From Zavarzinella sp. (GTDB lineage: Bacteria > Planctomycetota > Planctomycetia > Gemmatales > Gemmataceae), in NCBI GenBank assembly GCA_041399155.1, contig JAWKTI010000006.1:1-64000 (forward strand): a DNA stretch of 64,000 nt. Direction: 5' to 3'. The position numbers and the translations under genes were made by a program. The notes under the pieces are model-generated. The model was not told the DNA's origin, searched no databases, and worked only from the letters and a program-made list of their open reading frames with translations. This document shows positions 28,396-36,839 of the stretch, one piece after another. Position 1 is the first letter of the stretch, and every line of letters begins with the position of its first letter.

Positions 28396-28426
28396 TAACA
28401 ATTTACCCCTGGGCCACGACGACATA
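28396..28426. repeat. grpE 3' end copy of the 31-bp direct repeat
   Basis: Matches 27472-27502 at 30 of 31 positions, and covers the final codons and stop of grpE plus seven bases beyond. Confidence 0.85.
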
Positions 28427-28975
28427 TGCTGGGCGCATTACTTTTTCGTGAATCAGGTAACCCTGCTGCAGCACCTGAATGACGGTATTCGGTGCGGCGT
28501 CGGCACTGGCTTCCGCCTTCACTGCTTCGTGGTAGTGGGGGTCAAATGCCTTGCCCAGGGCCTCAATGGGTGTAATGCCGTGCCGTTTCAGGACATCCTG
28601 TAACTGGGTCATCGTGGCGGTGATCCCCGCAACCAGCCCGGGATTATCCCCACTGTGCCTGGCGGCAGCAATCGCCCGTTCCAGATTATCCAGTGGGATC
28701 AGCAGATCGTTGGCAAACTTTTCGTGGGCAAACTTCAACTGATGCTGAATATCCTGGGCACTCCGCTTCATGACCTGCGTCATTTCGTTGTGGCGGTTCT
28801 GAAATTCGGCCAGTGCCTGCAGAAATTCGCCATTCTGCTTTTCCAGTTGATTGATCCGTTCCTGTAACTGGGCGACATTCCCAGGTTCAGGTGGGGTGTT
28901 GGTGGCCTCAGTGGTGTCTGCCCCACCGTCTTGCGGGTGGTTTGGCAGCGGTTCATCAGGATGATTCTCGTTCAT
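28403..28975 (-). CDS. grpE: Nucleotide exchange factor GrpE
   Basis: A 190-residue GrpE. An acidic, disordered N-terminus is followed by a long coiled coil (about residues 35-90, LQERINQLEKQNGEFLQALAEFQNRH), then DLLIPLDNLERAI and the C-terminal beta domain with GITPIEALGKAFDPHYHEAV and VLQQGYLIHEKVMRPAYVVVAQG. GrpE releases ADP from DnaK. It follows dnaJ by 35 bp, so dnaJ and grpE form an operon without dnaK. The 3' end of this gene is duplicated 0.9 kb downstream. Confidence 0.95.
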   Translation of the reverse strand: MNENHPDEPLPNHPQDGGADTTEATNTPPEPGNVAQLQERINQLEKQNGEFLQALAEFQNRHNEMTQVMKRSAQDIQHQLKFAHEKFANDLLIPLDNLERAIAAARHSGDNPGLVAGITATMTQLQDVLKRHGITPIEALGKAFDPHYHEAVKAEASADAAPNTVIQVLQQGYLIHEKVMRPAYVVVAQG

Positions 28976-29010
28976 AATCTACTTTGTTATCAACAACGGT
29001 CCATTCAATA

Positions 29011-30159
29011 TTATTTTGCTTCTTCATCGTCCCCGGTAAAGAACGATTTCAGCTTTTCAAAAAAGCCTTTCCGGTGGGGCGAAACCTGTTTGTGTTCAAT
29101 TTCTGCCAGTTCACGGAACAGTTCTTCCTGACGCTCGGTCAGGTTACTGGGTGTTTCGATACGAACCGTCACCCGCAGATCGCCCCGTGTGCTGGAATCG
29201 ACCACCGCACCACGGCGTGAAATCTTCAGTTCTGGCATCCCATGGTTGCGAATCCGAAATTCCGTACCCGTTTGCGTGCCCGCAGGGATCGTCAGATCGG
29301 TGCTGCCATAGAGCGTTTTCAAGGTTATTGTAGTGCCCAGCGCTGCCTGACTGAAGGTAATCGGCAATTGCTTCAGGAACAGGTCGATCCCTTCCCGCTC
29401 GAACACCGGGTGGGGGGCAATCCGTACCACTGCTTCCAGGTCGCCTCGAGGCCCACCTGGCTCACCGGCATCACCTTCCCCACCAATCAGCAGGCGTAAA
29501 CCGGTATCCGCACCGGCTGGCACGGTTACCGAAACGGTGCGTTCCTGCTGCACACGCCCCTGACCACGACAACTGCCGCACGGATTGGTGATGGTGCTGC
29601 CAGACCCGTTACAATTGGGGCAGGGCTGGCGGAATTCAAAAAAGCCCTGTCGCTGGACAACTTCGCCACGCCCACCGCATCGCATGCAGGAATGCTTTTT
29701 GCCGTCTTTGCTGCCAGTTCCCTTACAATCTTCGCAGTTTTCGTAACGGCGAATTTTGATTTCCTTCTTGATGCCTCGGGAGGCTTCCAGCAGATCGATA
29801 TCGACAGGAACACGAATATCCGACCCACGCTGGGGGCCGGTCTGCCTGCGTCCGCCACCAGTGAAGGCACCGAACAGTTCGTTCACCAGATCGTTAAAGG
29901 CCGAACCACCACCTCCGAATCCGCCACCACCGTTCTGTAGTCCTTCGTGGCCGTACTGGTCGTAAATGGCACGTTTCTGGTCGTCGAGCAGCACCTCGCA
30001 GGCTTCCCCCACTTCCTTGAACATGGCTTCAGCCTGGGGATCGCCCACGTTGCGGTCGGGGTGGTATTTCCGCGCCAGCTTGCGGTAGGCCTTCTCGATC
30101 TCATCCGTACTTGCATTGCGGGCCAAACCCAGCACTTCGTAATAATCGCGTTTGGACAT
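29011..30159 (-). CDS. dnaJ: Chaperone DnaJ
   Basis: A 382-residue class I J-protein. The J domain with KYHPDRN (HPD motif, about residues 31-37) is followed by a Gly/Phe-rich linker. Four zinc-binding CxxCxG repeats (CEDCKGTG, CMRCGGRG, CPNCNGSG, CGSCRGQG) and the C-terminal substrate-binding domains complete the protein. It stimulates DnaK ATPase and delivers unfolded clients. It is the first gene of a dnaJ-grpE operon. The upstream region has a 22-bp inverted repeat (30281-30302), but no CIRCE element was seen. Confidence 0.95.
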   Translation of the reverse strand: MSKRDYYEVLGLARNASTDEIEKAYRKLARKYHPDRNVGDPQAEAMFKEVGEACEVLLDDQKRAIYDQYGHEGLQNGGGGFGGGGSAFNDLVNELFGAFTGGGRRQTGPQRGSDIRVPVDIDLLEASRGIKKEIKIRRYENCEDCKGTGSKDGKKHSCMRCGGRGEVVQRQGFFEFRQPCPNCNGSGSTITNPCGSCRGQGRVQQERTVSVTVPAGADTGLRLLIGGEGDAGEPGGPRGDLEAVVRIAPHPVFEREGIDLFLKQLPITFSQAALGTTITLKTLYGSTDLTIPAGTQTGTEFRIRNHGMPELKISRRGAVVDSSTRGDLRVTVRIETPSNLTERQEELFRELAEIEHKQVSPHRKGFFEKLKSFFTGDDEEAK

Positions 30160-30280
30160 TCAATCTCACTCTAAGGGCATCGCCGCACCATCAAACAGCG
30201 AACTTTATGATTCTGTCACTATTCTGCTAGTGGAAAACAAATTATATTGTAGGAGATCGTTGCGTACAATTGCGATTAAT

Positions 30281-30302
30281 GAACATTTGTTCATAAATGT
30301 TC
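30281..30302. promoter_or_regulatory. Inverted repeat upstream of dnaJ
   Basis: GAACATTT and AAATGTTC are perfect 8-bp arms around six bases, about 120 bp before the dnaJ start and between it and the preceding gene on the same strand. It could be an operator for the chaperone operon; no T-run makes a terminator unlikely. Confidence 0.35.
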
Positions 30303-30380
30303 GGCGATGCTGAAACTGTGGATCAAGAAATTGGTTCCGAGATCAAAATCTCGATTTGAATGTGCTCCAATGCGAAACCT

Positions 30381-31520
30381 TTACTTCCGGAATGGCTCGG
30401 GCACGGGTGGCAGCAAAGTTGCTGCCGGGCGATAAGGTGCCTGGGCTGCCGGTGAATTGGAACGTGCATCAAAGCCCACGGGTGCTGGTCGATAGCCCGT
30501 AGGTGGTGTGGGTAGTTCCGATCGATTCCACGATGCAGGTTCAATTCGCTGATTAGCACGTGGGGCAGGTGGTTCGCCAATCGAGCGAGGCCGTGTCCAG
30601 CCGATATCTTTGTCGTGTGGCCCAGGTGATGACAAGTGATCGCTGGAACCACGGACCAGTGGGATCGGGTCGAACAATGGTGCTGAAGGGGGCAGGCTGT
30701 CGTAAACACGTGTCACGCTGCTGCCTCCCACTTTACTGAAACCTTCCGGTGCTGTGCGTGGTCCTGAAGGTTGTTCACGTACCACTGCTGTGCCACGTGC
30801 GACATCTTTCAGGTGCTTGATCCAGGCACTTTCCAGGTCGGGCACATTGCGGAAACTGTAATATTTCTGGCAGGCATCATCCCAGTTTTCAGTCAGTCCG
30901 TATGCCACGAAGTTCAGAAAGGTCTGACGGTTACTTTGTTCCACCAGGAATTTGGTCACAGAATAGCCCTGGGCATACAACGTCATCATGTCGCGTGGAT
31001 ATTCCTTCATCGGGAACAATGCCCGCAACTGAATGCCTTTGCCACTATTCAGAATATCGCGGCACAAGCGGTCGTGTCGCGTACGTTCCAGTTCGTCTTC
31101 GGAATAAACAGAGCCACCTTCATCGGCCCAGCGTGGTACCGGCTGACGGAAATGATGGGCAAAGACAGTATGTGTAATTTCGTGGGGTAGTACACTATTT
31201 TTCAGTCGCTCTCGCTGGCCCTGGATTTCCATTTCCTGGTAAATCACGCGACCAAACGTAAACGATGTGACCCCGCTGGCACCTGCTGGGGTAATGATGA
31301 CTTTTAATGGGCACGGCTGGGGCCAATCGGGCATTTCCTGACCCAGCCATTCCTGGGCTTTCACTTTACGGAAATGCTCCGCAAGTTGACCAAACTCTTC
31401 CGCATCCACCTGACGTGGCGCTTCCACGATAAAGTTCTTGGTGCGAAACGTCGCCGCCTGCAGATTCCCCATCGTGGAGAATGCTGCCAGCAGCACCATG
31501 ATTACTGTTCGGATGGCCAT
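30381..31520 (-). CDS. Secreted HExxH metallopeptidase-like protein
   Basis: A 379-residue protein from ATG 31520, which follows a GGGGAG ribosome binding site and opens a signal peptide (MAIRTVIMVLLAAFSTMGNLQA). The longer frame upstream lacks protein character. HEITH (113-117) and downstream WADEG (Glu134) form the zinc site of the gluzincin/peptidase MA-like type. The last 130 residues are Pro-rich and probably disordered. It should act outside the cytoplasm on proteins or peptides; the substrate is unknown. It is separated from dnaJ by 220 bp. Confidence 0.75.
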   Translation of the reverse strand: MAIRTVIMVLLAAFSTMGNLQAATFRTKNFIVEAPRQVDAEEFGQLAEHFRKVKAQEWLGQEMPDWPQPCPLKVIITPAGASGVTSFTFGRVIYQEMEIQGQRERLKNSVLPHEITHTVFAHHFRQPVPRWADEGGSVYSEDELERTRHDRLCRDILNSGKGIQLRALFPMKEYPRDMMTLYAQGYSVTKFLVEQSNRQTFLNFVAYGLTENWDDACQKYYSFRNVPDLESAWIKHLKDVARGTAVVREQPSGPRTAPEGFSKVGGSSVTRVYDSLPPSAPLFDPIPLVRGSSDHLSSPGPHDKDIGWTRPRSIGEPPAPRANQRIEPASWNRSELPTPPTGYRPAPVGFDARSNSPAAQAPYRPAATLLPPVPEPFRK

Positions 31521-31917
31521 CCCGGCTTCTCCCCTGCTGAAAGACAAAACCAATTTGTCTGTTACCCAATGGAAAGCTACACGCAAAACGCAGGCCATGC
31601 CGGTTTGGCAGTTGGGAAATAACAGGAAAAAACTCCCGAAAGTATTAATTTGCATGGGTTTACAATTTTTGTGGCATGCGCGAATTATGACGGCTGACGG
31701 CCAATCGCTGTAATTGTTACAACCGCTTTCTTTACAACGGTGGTAGTTATTACAACTGTCGACAAACCTGTCAAATTGCGTTGCTTGCCTATCTTTCCAG
31801 GTGCCTTGGCAAACCAAATCCTGGATGGTTCGCATTGGCCACCATGTCCCAGCATCACTTGGGAAATACTTACCGCAAGTATTCGACAGAAGTGCCTGCC
31901 GTGCTGCACCACCTTGT
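31521..31917. other. Gap between the peptidase gene and the phage-derived module
   Basis: No gene is visible. There are scattered short ACAAC repeats near 31715-31765, but no clear promoter or terminator. Confidence 0.4.
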
Positions 31918-33120
31918 TTATGCTTCCGAAACATAATGGGCGATCTCCTTCCGATTATCCCGAATGTAGTAAACAGGCCCACGGTATTGTGGGGTACCAG
32001 CTGCATGTGGCGCGTACTTTCTGCCGTACTGGTCACCCGCGTGGGTGTTCGCCTGAGCTTCAATCTGGCCAATCCTGGCAAAGCCGGCATGTTCAAATAC
32101 CGGGTTTACCTCTCCCATCGCGGCCAGTGTTTCAATCCAGGGAACTGGGCAGCGTTTGCAGGCTTCTTCAATCAGCCAGCGGCCCAGGCCTGCACCACGA
32201 TACTGGGGATGCATCACTACGCGGGACAACACCCACAGAGAACGATTCATTTCCCGCAGTGCTTCCGAAGTGCGTGGGTGTTTCCAGCCGAAGAACATTG
32301 TTCGTAAACGTAACGATGCTGCCGGTGCCGCAAAGACAATCACCCCCACAGTTTTGTCGACATGCTTCAACACCTGCACGCTGCGGACAAAGGAAATGTT
32401 TCTGCTGCGATAATGCCACTGAGCGAAGGGATACCAATCCAGCATGGTGCCATCTTCAATGTGCAGTTCCGGGTGAAATGAAATCGGGCGTTGCAGATCC
32501 TGCGACAATCGCCGCACCTGAAGTGGCTGGTTTTCCTGGCAATGAATGTGAACCGTGGGCTGAAGATCCGGCAACAGATCATCATGGCTGGTTGCCAGCA
32601 GGATTGTCCTGGGATCGTGCTGCCAGCGTCGCCGCAATGTGTATGCCAGCACCTTCGCCGTAGTGCGGTCCAGTAATGCCGCAAACTCATCTGCCACGAT
32701 CGGTCGTTGGTGTGATGCAGCCAATGCCAGGGCCAGGCGAAGCCGATATCGCTGTCCTTCCGAAAGTGCCTGGGCAGAACGCAACAATAGGCGAGATTCT
32801 GCAAGGCCACAGGATGCCAAAAGCGAAAATCGTTCTGCCAATGGCAATTCAAACAGATCGATCACGGCCTGCGGCCCAGGCGGAATCTGCGGTAACATTA
32901 CACCGCCAAGGCGATTGCTCAGATCACGCAGGATGGAACTTTTCCCTGAGCCGGACGCACCAGTGATCAACACCAGGTCGTTGGGTTGCAACTGCAATTC
33001 ATACTGGTGGCAAATGCGATGTGGCGTCGTTGTTGCCCTGATCCCAAATAACTGGCACACTGCACGCCCGGCTGGGGAAGGATGGATTGGTTGAAAAGGA
33101 TACTCGATAGAAAGTAACAT
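31918..33120 (-). CDS. ABC-type ATPase fused to GNAT acetyltransferase (COG2401-like)
   Basis: A 400-residue two-domain protein. The first domain is an ABC ATPase: Walker A GASGSGKSS (54-62), signature LSEGQ (119-123), Walker B PIVADEFAALLD (140-151) and a switch His at 179. The second has the acetyl-CoA binding motif of GNAT enzymes (VMHPQYRGAGLGRWLIEEA, 302-320) and then NPVFEHAGF. No membrane partner is present, so it is not a transporter. The start MLLSIEYP is set by AAGGAG seven bases upstream (33128-33133); the ATG at 33126 is too close to it. It follows the terminase large-subunit gene on the same strand. Such fusions occur next to phage packaging genes; a role in modifying or handling DNA is inference. 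Confidence 0.8.
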   Translation of the reverse strand: MLLSIEYPFQPIHPSPAGRAVCQLFGIRATTTPHRICHQYELQLQPNDLVLITGASGSGKSSILRDLSNRLGGVMLPQIPPGPQAVIDLFELPLAERFSLLASCGLAESRLLLRSAQALSEGQRYRLRLALALAASHQRPIVADEFAALLDRTTAKVLAYTLRRRWQHDPRTILLATSHDDLLPDLQPTVHIHCQENQPLQVRRLSQDLQRPISFHPELHIEDGTMLDWYPFAQWHYRSRNISFVRSVQVLKHVDKTVGVIVFAAPAASLRLRTMFFGWKHPRTSEALREMNRSLWVLSRVVMHPQYRGAGLGRWLIEEACKRCPVPWIETLAAMGEVNPVFEHAGFARIGQIEAQANTHAGDQYGRKYAPHAAGTPQYRGPVYYIRDNRKEIAHYVSEA

Positions 33121-33127
33121 GAACATG

Positions 33128-33133
33128 CTCCTT
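33128..33133 (-). promoter_or_regulatory. Ribosome binding site deciding the ABC-GNAT start
   Basis: AAGGAG on the minus strand, seven bases before ATG 33120 but only one base before ATG 33126, so the inner start is preferred. The same strong AAGGA(G) pattern precedes each gene of the module. Confidence 0.6.
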
Positions 33134-33227
33134 GGAGTTTGTGATTAGAAAACGTGGCACGGGCATCCTGCCCGTGAAAGCACATGGGCAAGATGCGCAT
33201 GCCACATACAAAATTGGCTCACAATAA

Positions 33228-34625
33228 CTAACGAATGTTGGGTTGACGTTGCTTCTGTAGGAAATCAGTCCCCATAGCCAGGGCATCAACCAGATCATCG
33301 TGATTGCCCAGGGGATACTCAGTCATTTCGCCCAGCAATTCCTGCACATCGGGTGTGGCAAAACCAGCCACGGTGCCGTGCAGCAATACCTCGCCCCTTT
33401 GAATTGCCGCACTCAGCATCGCAATGCGACTCGTCTTGGAAACGTGGTGCACCACCGGGCGAATCTTCGAGCCAAACTGTTTGTTCAATCCAAGCAATTC
33501 GGTGAAACCACGAAAGGCACCATTGGCTTCCATCACAATCAGATCGGGCTGATACCGATCGTGATAACCCACAATGGTATCCAGCAGGTCGGGCGTATTC
33601 AGCCGAAAGGCTGCTGCGTGTGGACAGTAAATCGTTTGCTCTGCCTTGCCCAGCACCACAATGGCAGAACGATCTGCCTGGGCCGATGTGCTTAACGCGG
33701 GATCGATTGCCAGGATCAACTGATCGAAAGACGGTGCGTGCTGATAATACTTTACCCAGTGCGTGGGGATCAGCAGTTCTTCTTCCGAAACAAAGTTCAG
33801 TCGATAGCCACGTTCAAATGCTGCATTGCCAATCGCCTGGCGACGTTCTTCTAAAGCAGCAATCGACCAGCGTTCTGGCCACACTGGCTCCAGATGGGGT
33901 CCCACTGCACGGCGAAATAATGCAAAGCCGGGATTGGCAATCAACTGTGCGTTCAGATCGTCCCGATGCCACGGCGTACTGAGGCACCACAGGTTGCCTG
34001 CAGGTTCCAGCATATTCACCAGATTATTCTGAAAGACCTGCTTCACATGTTCGCGACTTGCTTTACTGGTCAGGCTTTTCACATCCACAATATCATCACA
34101 CACCATCAGGTCTGCCCTGCTGCCGGTGGATGCATTATCGATCCCAAGTGCTGCCACGCTGGGGCCGATACCTGCTGCAGGGCGCTGCACTGAAAAGCGT
34201 TGTGTTGTCCATGGCTGGGCAGGCTGCAAGCCAGGAAATACCCACTTCAGAAGGGGATTGTTGCGAATGGCCGTGCGGATATAGTCAGCACGTTCGCGTG
34301 ACAGTGCTTCGCTGGCACAAACAATCTTGACACGAAGCGATGGATTGCGGCCCAGTTCCCAAAGGATTCGCCCACAAATCTGCGTGCTTTTGCCATGATC
34401 ACGTGGGAGTTGCACCAGAGCTTTGCTGTGCTGGCACAAAAACTGTTGCAGTTCACAATGGACCTGCCCCAGCTTCAGTGGCGTGCCATCGGTGTTTCGC
34501 CCACAAAAACTGATGAATGCTGCGGGATCACGTCGGGCCCGCACGATCGCCAGCAGTAATGGCTTCAGCATTGGTGGCGACAACTTGCACAGTGGGGAGG
34601 GCATTGATTGCTTGCTGGAGTTCAT
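33228..34625 (-). CDS. Phage terminase large subunit (TerL)
   Basis: A 465-residue DNA packaging motor. The ATPase has LPRDHGKST (Walker A-like, 73-81), LMVCDD (Walker B, 173-178) and the coupling segment LSTPWH (215-220). The RNase H-like nuclease has AIDPAL (Asp308), VMEANG (Glu366) and HDDLVDA (Asp443/444). All catalytic residues are present, so it looks functional. TerL cuts concatemeric DNA and pumps it into a procapsid, but no portal or capsid gene is in this module. AAGGAT precedes ATG 34625; the start overlaps the 3' end of the terminase small subunit by 98 bp, so an internal ATG (34571) is also possible. Confidence 0.9.
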   Translation of the reverse strand: MNSSKQSMPSPLCKLSPPMLKPLLLAIVRARRDPAAFISFCGRNTDGTPLKLGQVHCELQQFLCQHSKALVQLPRDHGKSTQICGRILWELGRNPSLRVKIVCASEALSRERADYIRTAIRNNPLLKWVFPGLQPAQPWTTQRFSVQRPAAGIGPSVAALGIDNASTGSRADLMVCDDIVDVKSLTSKASREHVKQVFQNNLVNMLEPAGNLWCLSTPWHRDDLNAQLIANPGFALFRRAVGPHLEPVWPERWSIAALEERRQAIGNAAFERGYRLNFVSEEELLIPTHWVKYYQHAPSFDQLILAIDPALSTSAQADRSAIVVLGKAEQTIYCPHAAAFRLNTPDLLDTIVGYHDRYQPDLIVMEANGAFRGFTELLGLNKQFGSKIRPVVHHVSKTSRIAMLSAAIQRGEVLLHGTVAGFATPDVQELLGEMTEYPLGNHDDLVDALAMGTDFLQKQRQPNIR

Positions 34626-34992
34626 CGGCGTAATCCTTGATTAACTGAGCTAACAGTTCTTCCAGATTGACTGGCGTGGCCTGGGATAATTTTTCCTGAT
34701 GTGTCCGCAGCAGCTCTCGTGCGGCCTGCACGCTGTACTGCGGTTGACTGAGATCCCGCATGTGGGTGCGCAGTACTTCGCGAGCTTCATTGACGGTTTC
34801 TTCGGTAATGTCCTGGCGAAGTTCGTGCAGTAGTTGCTGCCACAGATCGCGATAACGGTGCTGTGCCCACGTGCGGATCGTCGTGCTGCCAATTGACAAT
34901 TCCTTGGCTATCTTTTCCCACGAATTGCCTGCCAGACGTAACTTCGCCGCCTGAGTAAGCATTTGAATCACTTGTTGATGTGTGAAACCCAT
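34528..34992 (-). CDS. Terminase small subunit-like DNA-binding protein (TerS)
   Basis: A 154-residue protein with an N-terminal helix-turn-helix (NSWEKIAKELSIGSTTIRTWAQH, about 23-45) and a helical C-terminal half (LSQPQYSVQAARELLRTHQEKL and LEELLAQLIKDYADEL). Size, HTH and the position directly before terL suggest the small terminase that recognises phage DNA. Sequence identity alone is weak, so a regulatory HTH protein is the alternative. AAGGAA lies just before ATG 34992. Its stop lies inside terL. Confidence 0.65.
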   Translation of the reverse strand: MGFTHQQVIQMLTQAAKLRLAGNSWEKIAKELSIGSTTIRTWAQHRYRDLWQQLLHELRQDITEETVNEAREVLRTHMRDLSQPQYSVQAARELLRTHQEKLSQATPVNLEELLAQLIKDYADELQQAINALPTVQVVATNAEAITAGDRAGPT

Positions 34993-35046
34993 GATGTGTT
35001 CCTTGAAAGTAAAGTGAAGAAAATGAGCAGTAACCTAACCTACTTT

Positions 35047-35069
35047 CCCCTCTCCTGCAAGGAGAGGGG
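35047..35069. repeat. 9-bp inverted repeat in the gap before terS
   Basis: CCCCTCTCC and GGAGAGGGG around a 5-nt loop, followed by a GAAGCCGGGGTGAGG fragment. Similar CT-rich repeats are seen near 15.58 and 15.84 kb, so this is a dispersed repeat rather than a terminator. Confidence 0.6.
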
Positions 35070-35114
35070 TGGCGAAGCCGGGGTGAGGTTTTATTGCAGA
35101 AAAACAACCAAAAC

Positions 35115-35483
35115 TTACAATCGCAACATAAACACTCGTTGATACGTGCGGGATGTGCCCTGGTGAACCTTCTCCACCCAGACCACAGCAAACTGATCGT
35201 CCGTGGTGCCACTGGGCAGGCGAACTTCGTCGCCATCGGCAAAGGTAATGTCGCCTTCATTCGCCGTGCGGGTGCAGCCATCGCGAATATCAACATCGCT
35301 GTTCAGCATCATCACGTGCGTCCAGCGTGGTTCACTGGCACTTCGCCTGCCACCTGCAAAATCTGCTGTCACCTGACAAGGCACGCTACTGGCAACAATT
35401 GTTCCCGAACCAAGTGGTCGAACGATATCGCACTGCAGGCCGAGGAATGCCCCAGGCAGCGGAATCGAAATCTCAGTGGGCAT
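35115..35483 (-). CDS. Small beta-rich protein of the terminase module
   Basis: 122 residues from ATG 35483 (MPTEISIPLPGAFLG). The start is set by AAGGAG seven bases upstream (35491-35496); the longer frame to 35633 is not supported. The protein is Thr/Gly/Val-rich with no signal or membrane segment, and ends RTYQRVFMLRL. I do not recognise it. Position first in a TerS-TerL run and the beta-rich make-up fit a phage structural or head-tail accessory protein, but this is inference. Confidence 0.6.
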   Translation of the reverse strand: MPTEISIPLPGAFLGLQCDIVRPLGSGTIVASSVPCQVTADFAGGRRSASEPRWTHVMMLNSDVDIRDGCTRTANEGDITFADGDEVRLPSGTTDDQFAVVWVEKVHQGTSRTYQRVFMLRL

Positions 35484-35490
35484 GGTGATT

Positions 35491-35496
35491 CTCCTT
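35491..35496 (-). promoter_or_regulatory. Ribosome binding site for the small phage-module protein
   Basis: AAGGAG on the minus strand, seven bases before ATG 35483; it rules out the upstream frame. Confidence 0.65.
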
Positions 35497-35621
35497 GAAG
35501 GTGGTGCCCAAAAAGTAACCGCACGCACAACTATTGCACATGCGTATATTAATATATCCATGTACTGTATATTTGTGCATAATTTTATGTTGAAAATGGC
35601 ACGTACTGCGTGAAAACAGCT

Positions 35622-35705
35622 AACGCAAGTCATTTGAAAATAGGCATTTACGGAAAATGGCCAAAAATTGTGAAAATCAGCAAAATAACGATCAAACGAA
35701 CATCA
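35622..35705. repeat. 84-bp direct repeat, left copy
   Basis: Pairs with 36840-36923 with only two mismatches. It begins AACGCAAGTCATTTGAAAAT and ends ACGAACATCA. The two copies enclose the DUF3800 gene, and similarity extends loosely about 20 bp to the left. Confidence 0.9.
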
Positions 35706-35841
35706 AACAAACTGCATAACCAACCTTTTCAGGGATATTGCAAAGTAAGATTTGATTTTTATCTGTGTCTACAGTACAATACTATCGGAGACTCGGCTTC
35801 GGGGAGAGCGAAAGCTGGCCACGAATTCTTTGTCTCTTTTT

Positions 35842-36726
35842 TTATGCTTTTCTTCCTGGCCCACATGGGTTTGGAACATAACAAATACCCCAAGTGGGGA
35901 ACCGACCACTTTCATTGGATCCTTCACCACTGAACTGAAGTTGCTTTATCCATTGATCAAATTCAGATTGAATTTCTTCGCGAACTGGTTCATTCATTCC
36001 TTGGGAAGGCAACCGAAAGCACCAATTCACACAATAGATACACAGATCTGCAATTTGCACAGGATAGGACATATCCGAAGATACAAATAATGGAGTAGGT
36101 ACAATCCATTGAGAGCGAAATCTCCCACTGGCAGTTTTAGAAAAATAGTTTTCAATCTGCCGGATGAATTTTTTGTCGAGAGATTTGTCTGTCCCATCCA
36201 TCACAATAAGGCCATTTTGCTTTTTTGCCTCACAAAAATAAAAGTATCTTTCAAAAAGAAATACCTGATCTTTTCGCAGATAATCTTCGTTAGGAACGCT
36301 GGATTTTACAAAACCTCTTGGCGTCATGCTTGCAAATAACACCGCTTTTTGATCGCGAAGCAAATGGAAAATTCCTATCGCCATTTCAATACAGGCTTGC
36401 CCATATGCACAAAATTCAGTGCTCGTCGGATTTAACTTTTGAAGGCCTTTGGCTAAGAATGCTCTCGCATGTTTCTGACGTTCCTGGTCTGCCATCACAG
36501 AAGCTTGTTTAGCAAATCGGAAGCGCTTTCTATCCAAAAGTGTACTTCCTTTAATCTCCTTTTGAAACTCAAGCAAAGAACAACCAAAGGCAAATTGCTC
36601 CAGTTGCTTGACCGCTCGCGTTAACGACCAAAGTTTACTATCTTCAATCGCAATTCCGCCGCGCACTTCGTATGGCATCTGTTTGTGATCATGTCCGCTT
36701 TCATCTAAAAACAGCAACCAAGCCAT
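35842..36726 (-). CDS. DUF3800 domain-containing protein
   Basis: A 294-residue protein with the DUF3800 hallmarks: FLDESGHDHK at the N-terminus (Asp8, Glu9, Ser10), a central VMDGTD and PVQIADLCIYCVNW near residue 240. DUF3800 has a predicted RNase H-like fold with acidic metal-binding residues and is often found in phage, plasmid and defence contexts; its activity is not established. It is AT-richer than the neighbours and enclosed by 84-bp direct repeats (35622-35705 and 36840-36923), which marks it as a cassette. Transcribed alone on the minus strand. Confidence 0.85.
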   Translation of the reverse strand: MAWLLFLDESGHDHKQMPYEVRGGIAIEDSKLWSLTRAVKQLEQFAFGCSLLEFQKEIKGSTLLDRKRFRFAKQASVMADQERQKHARAFLAKGLQKLNPTSTEFCAYGQACIEMAIGIFHLLRDQKAVLFASMTPRGFVKSSVPNEDYLRKDQVFLFERYFYFCEAKKQNGLIVMDGTDKSLDKKFIRQIENYFSKTASGRFRSQWIVPTPLFVSSDMSYPVQIADLCIYCVNWCFRLPSQGMNEPVREEIQSEFDQWIKQLQFSGEGSNESGRFPTWGICYVPNPCGPGRKA

Positions 36727-36839
36727 GTGTTGTTCTCAAATAGCAAGAAAATCATGTATTCAGACGAGTTAAGCATGCATGATTTTATTCAACGTTAATT
36801 GGAAGATTGTAACGTTAACAAGTTGCGTTGAAATCAGTC

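Noticed and set aside
28427..30159. CIRCE-type HrcA control of dnaJ-grpE
   Set aside because: No TTAGCACTC-N9-GAGTGCTAA element could be found upstream of dnaJ.
31521..32096. Long N-terminal extension of the metallopeptidase frame
   Set aside because: The real start at 31520 has a ribosome site and a signal peptide; the upstream part also runs into the 3' end of the ABC-GNAT gene.
35047..35069. Terminator between the small phage protein and terS
   Set aside because: The hairpin has no T-run and matches dispersed CT-rich repeats.
35484..35633. Upstream extension of the small phage-module protein
   Set aside because: A strong ribosome site sits just before ATG 35483, and the extension contains no protein-like sequence.
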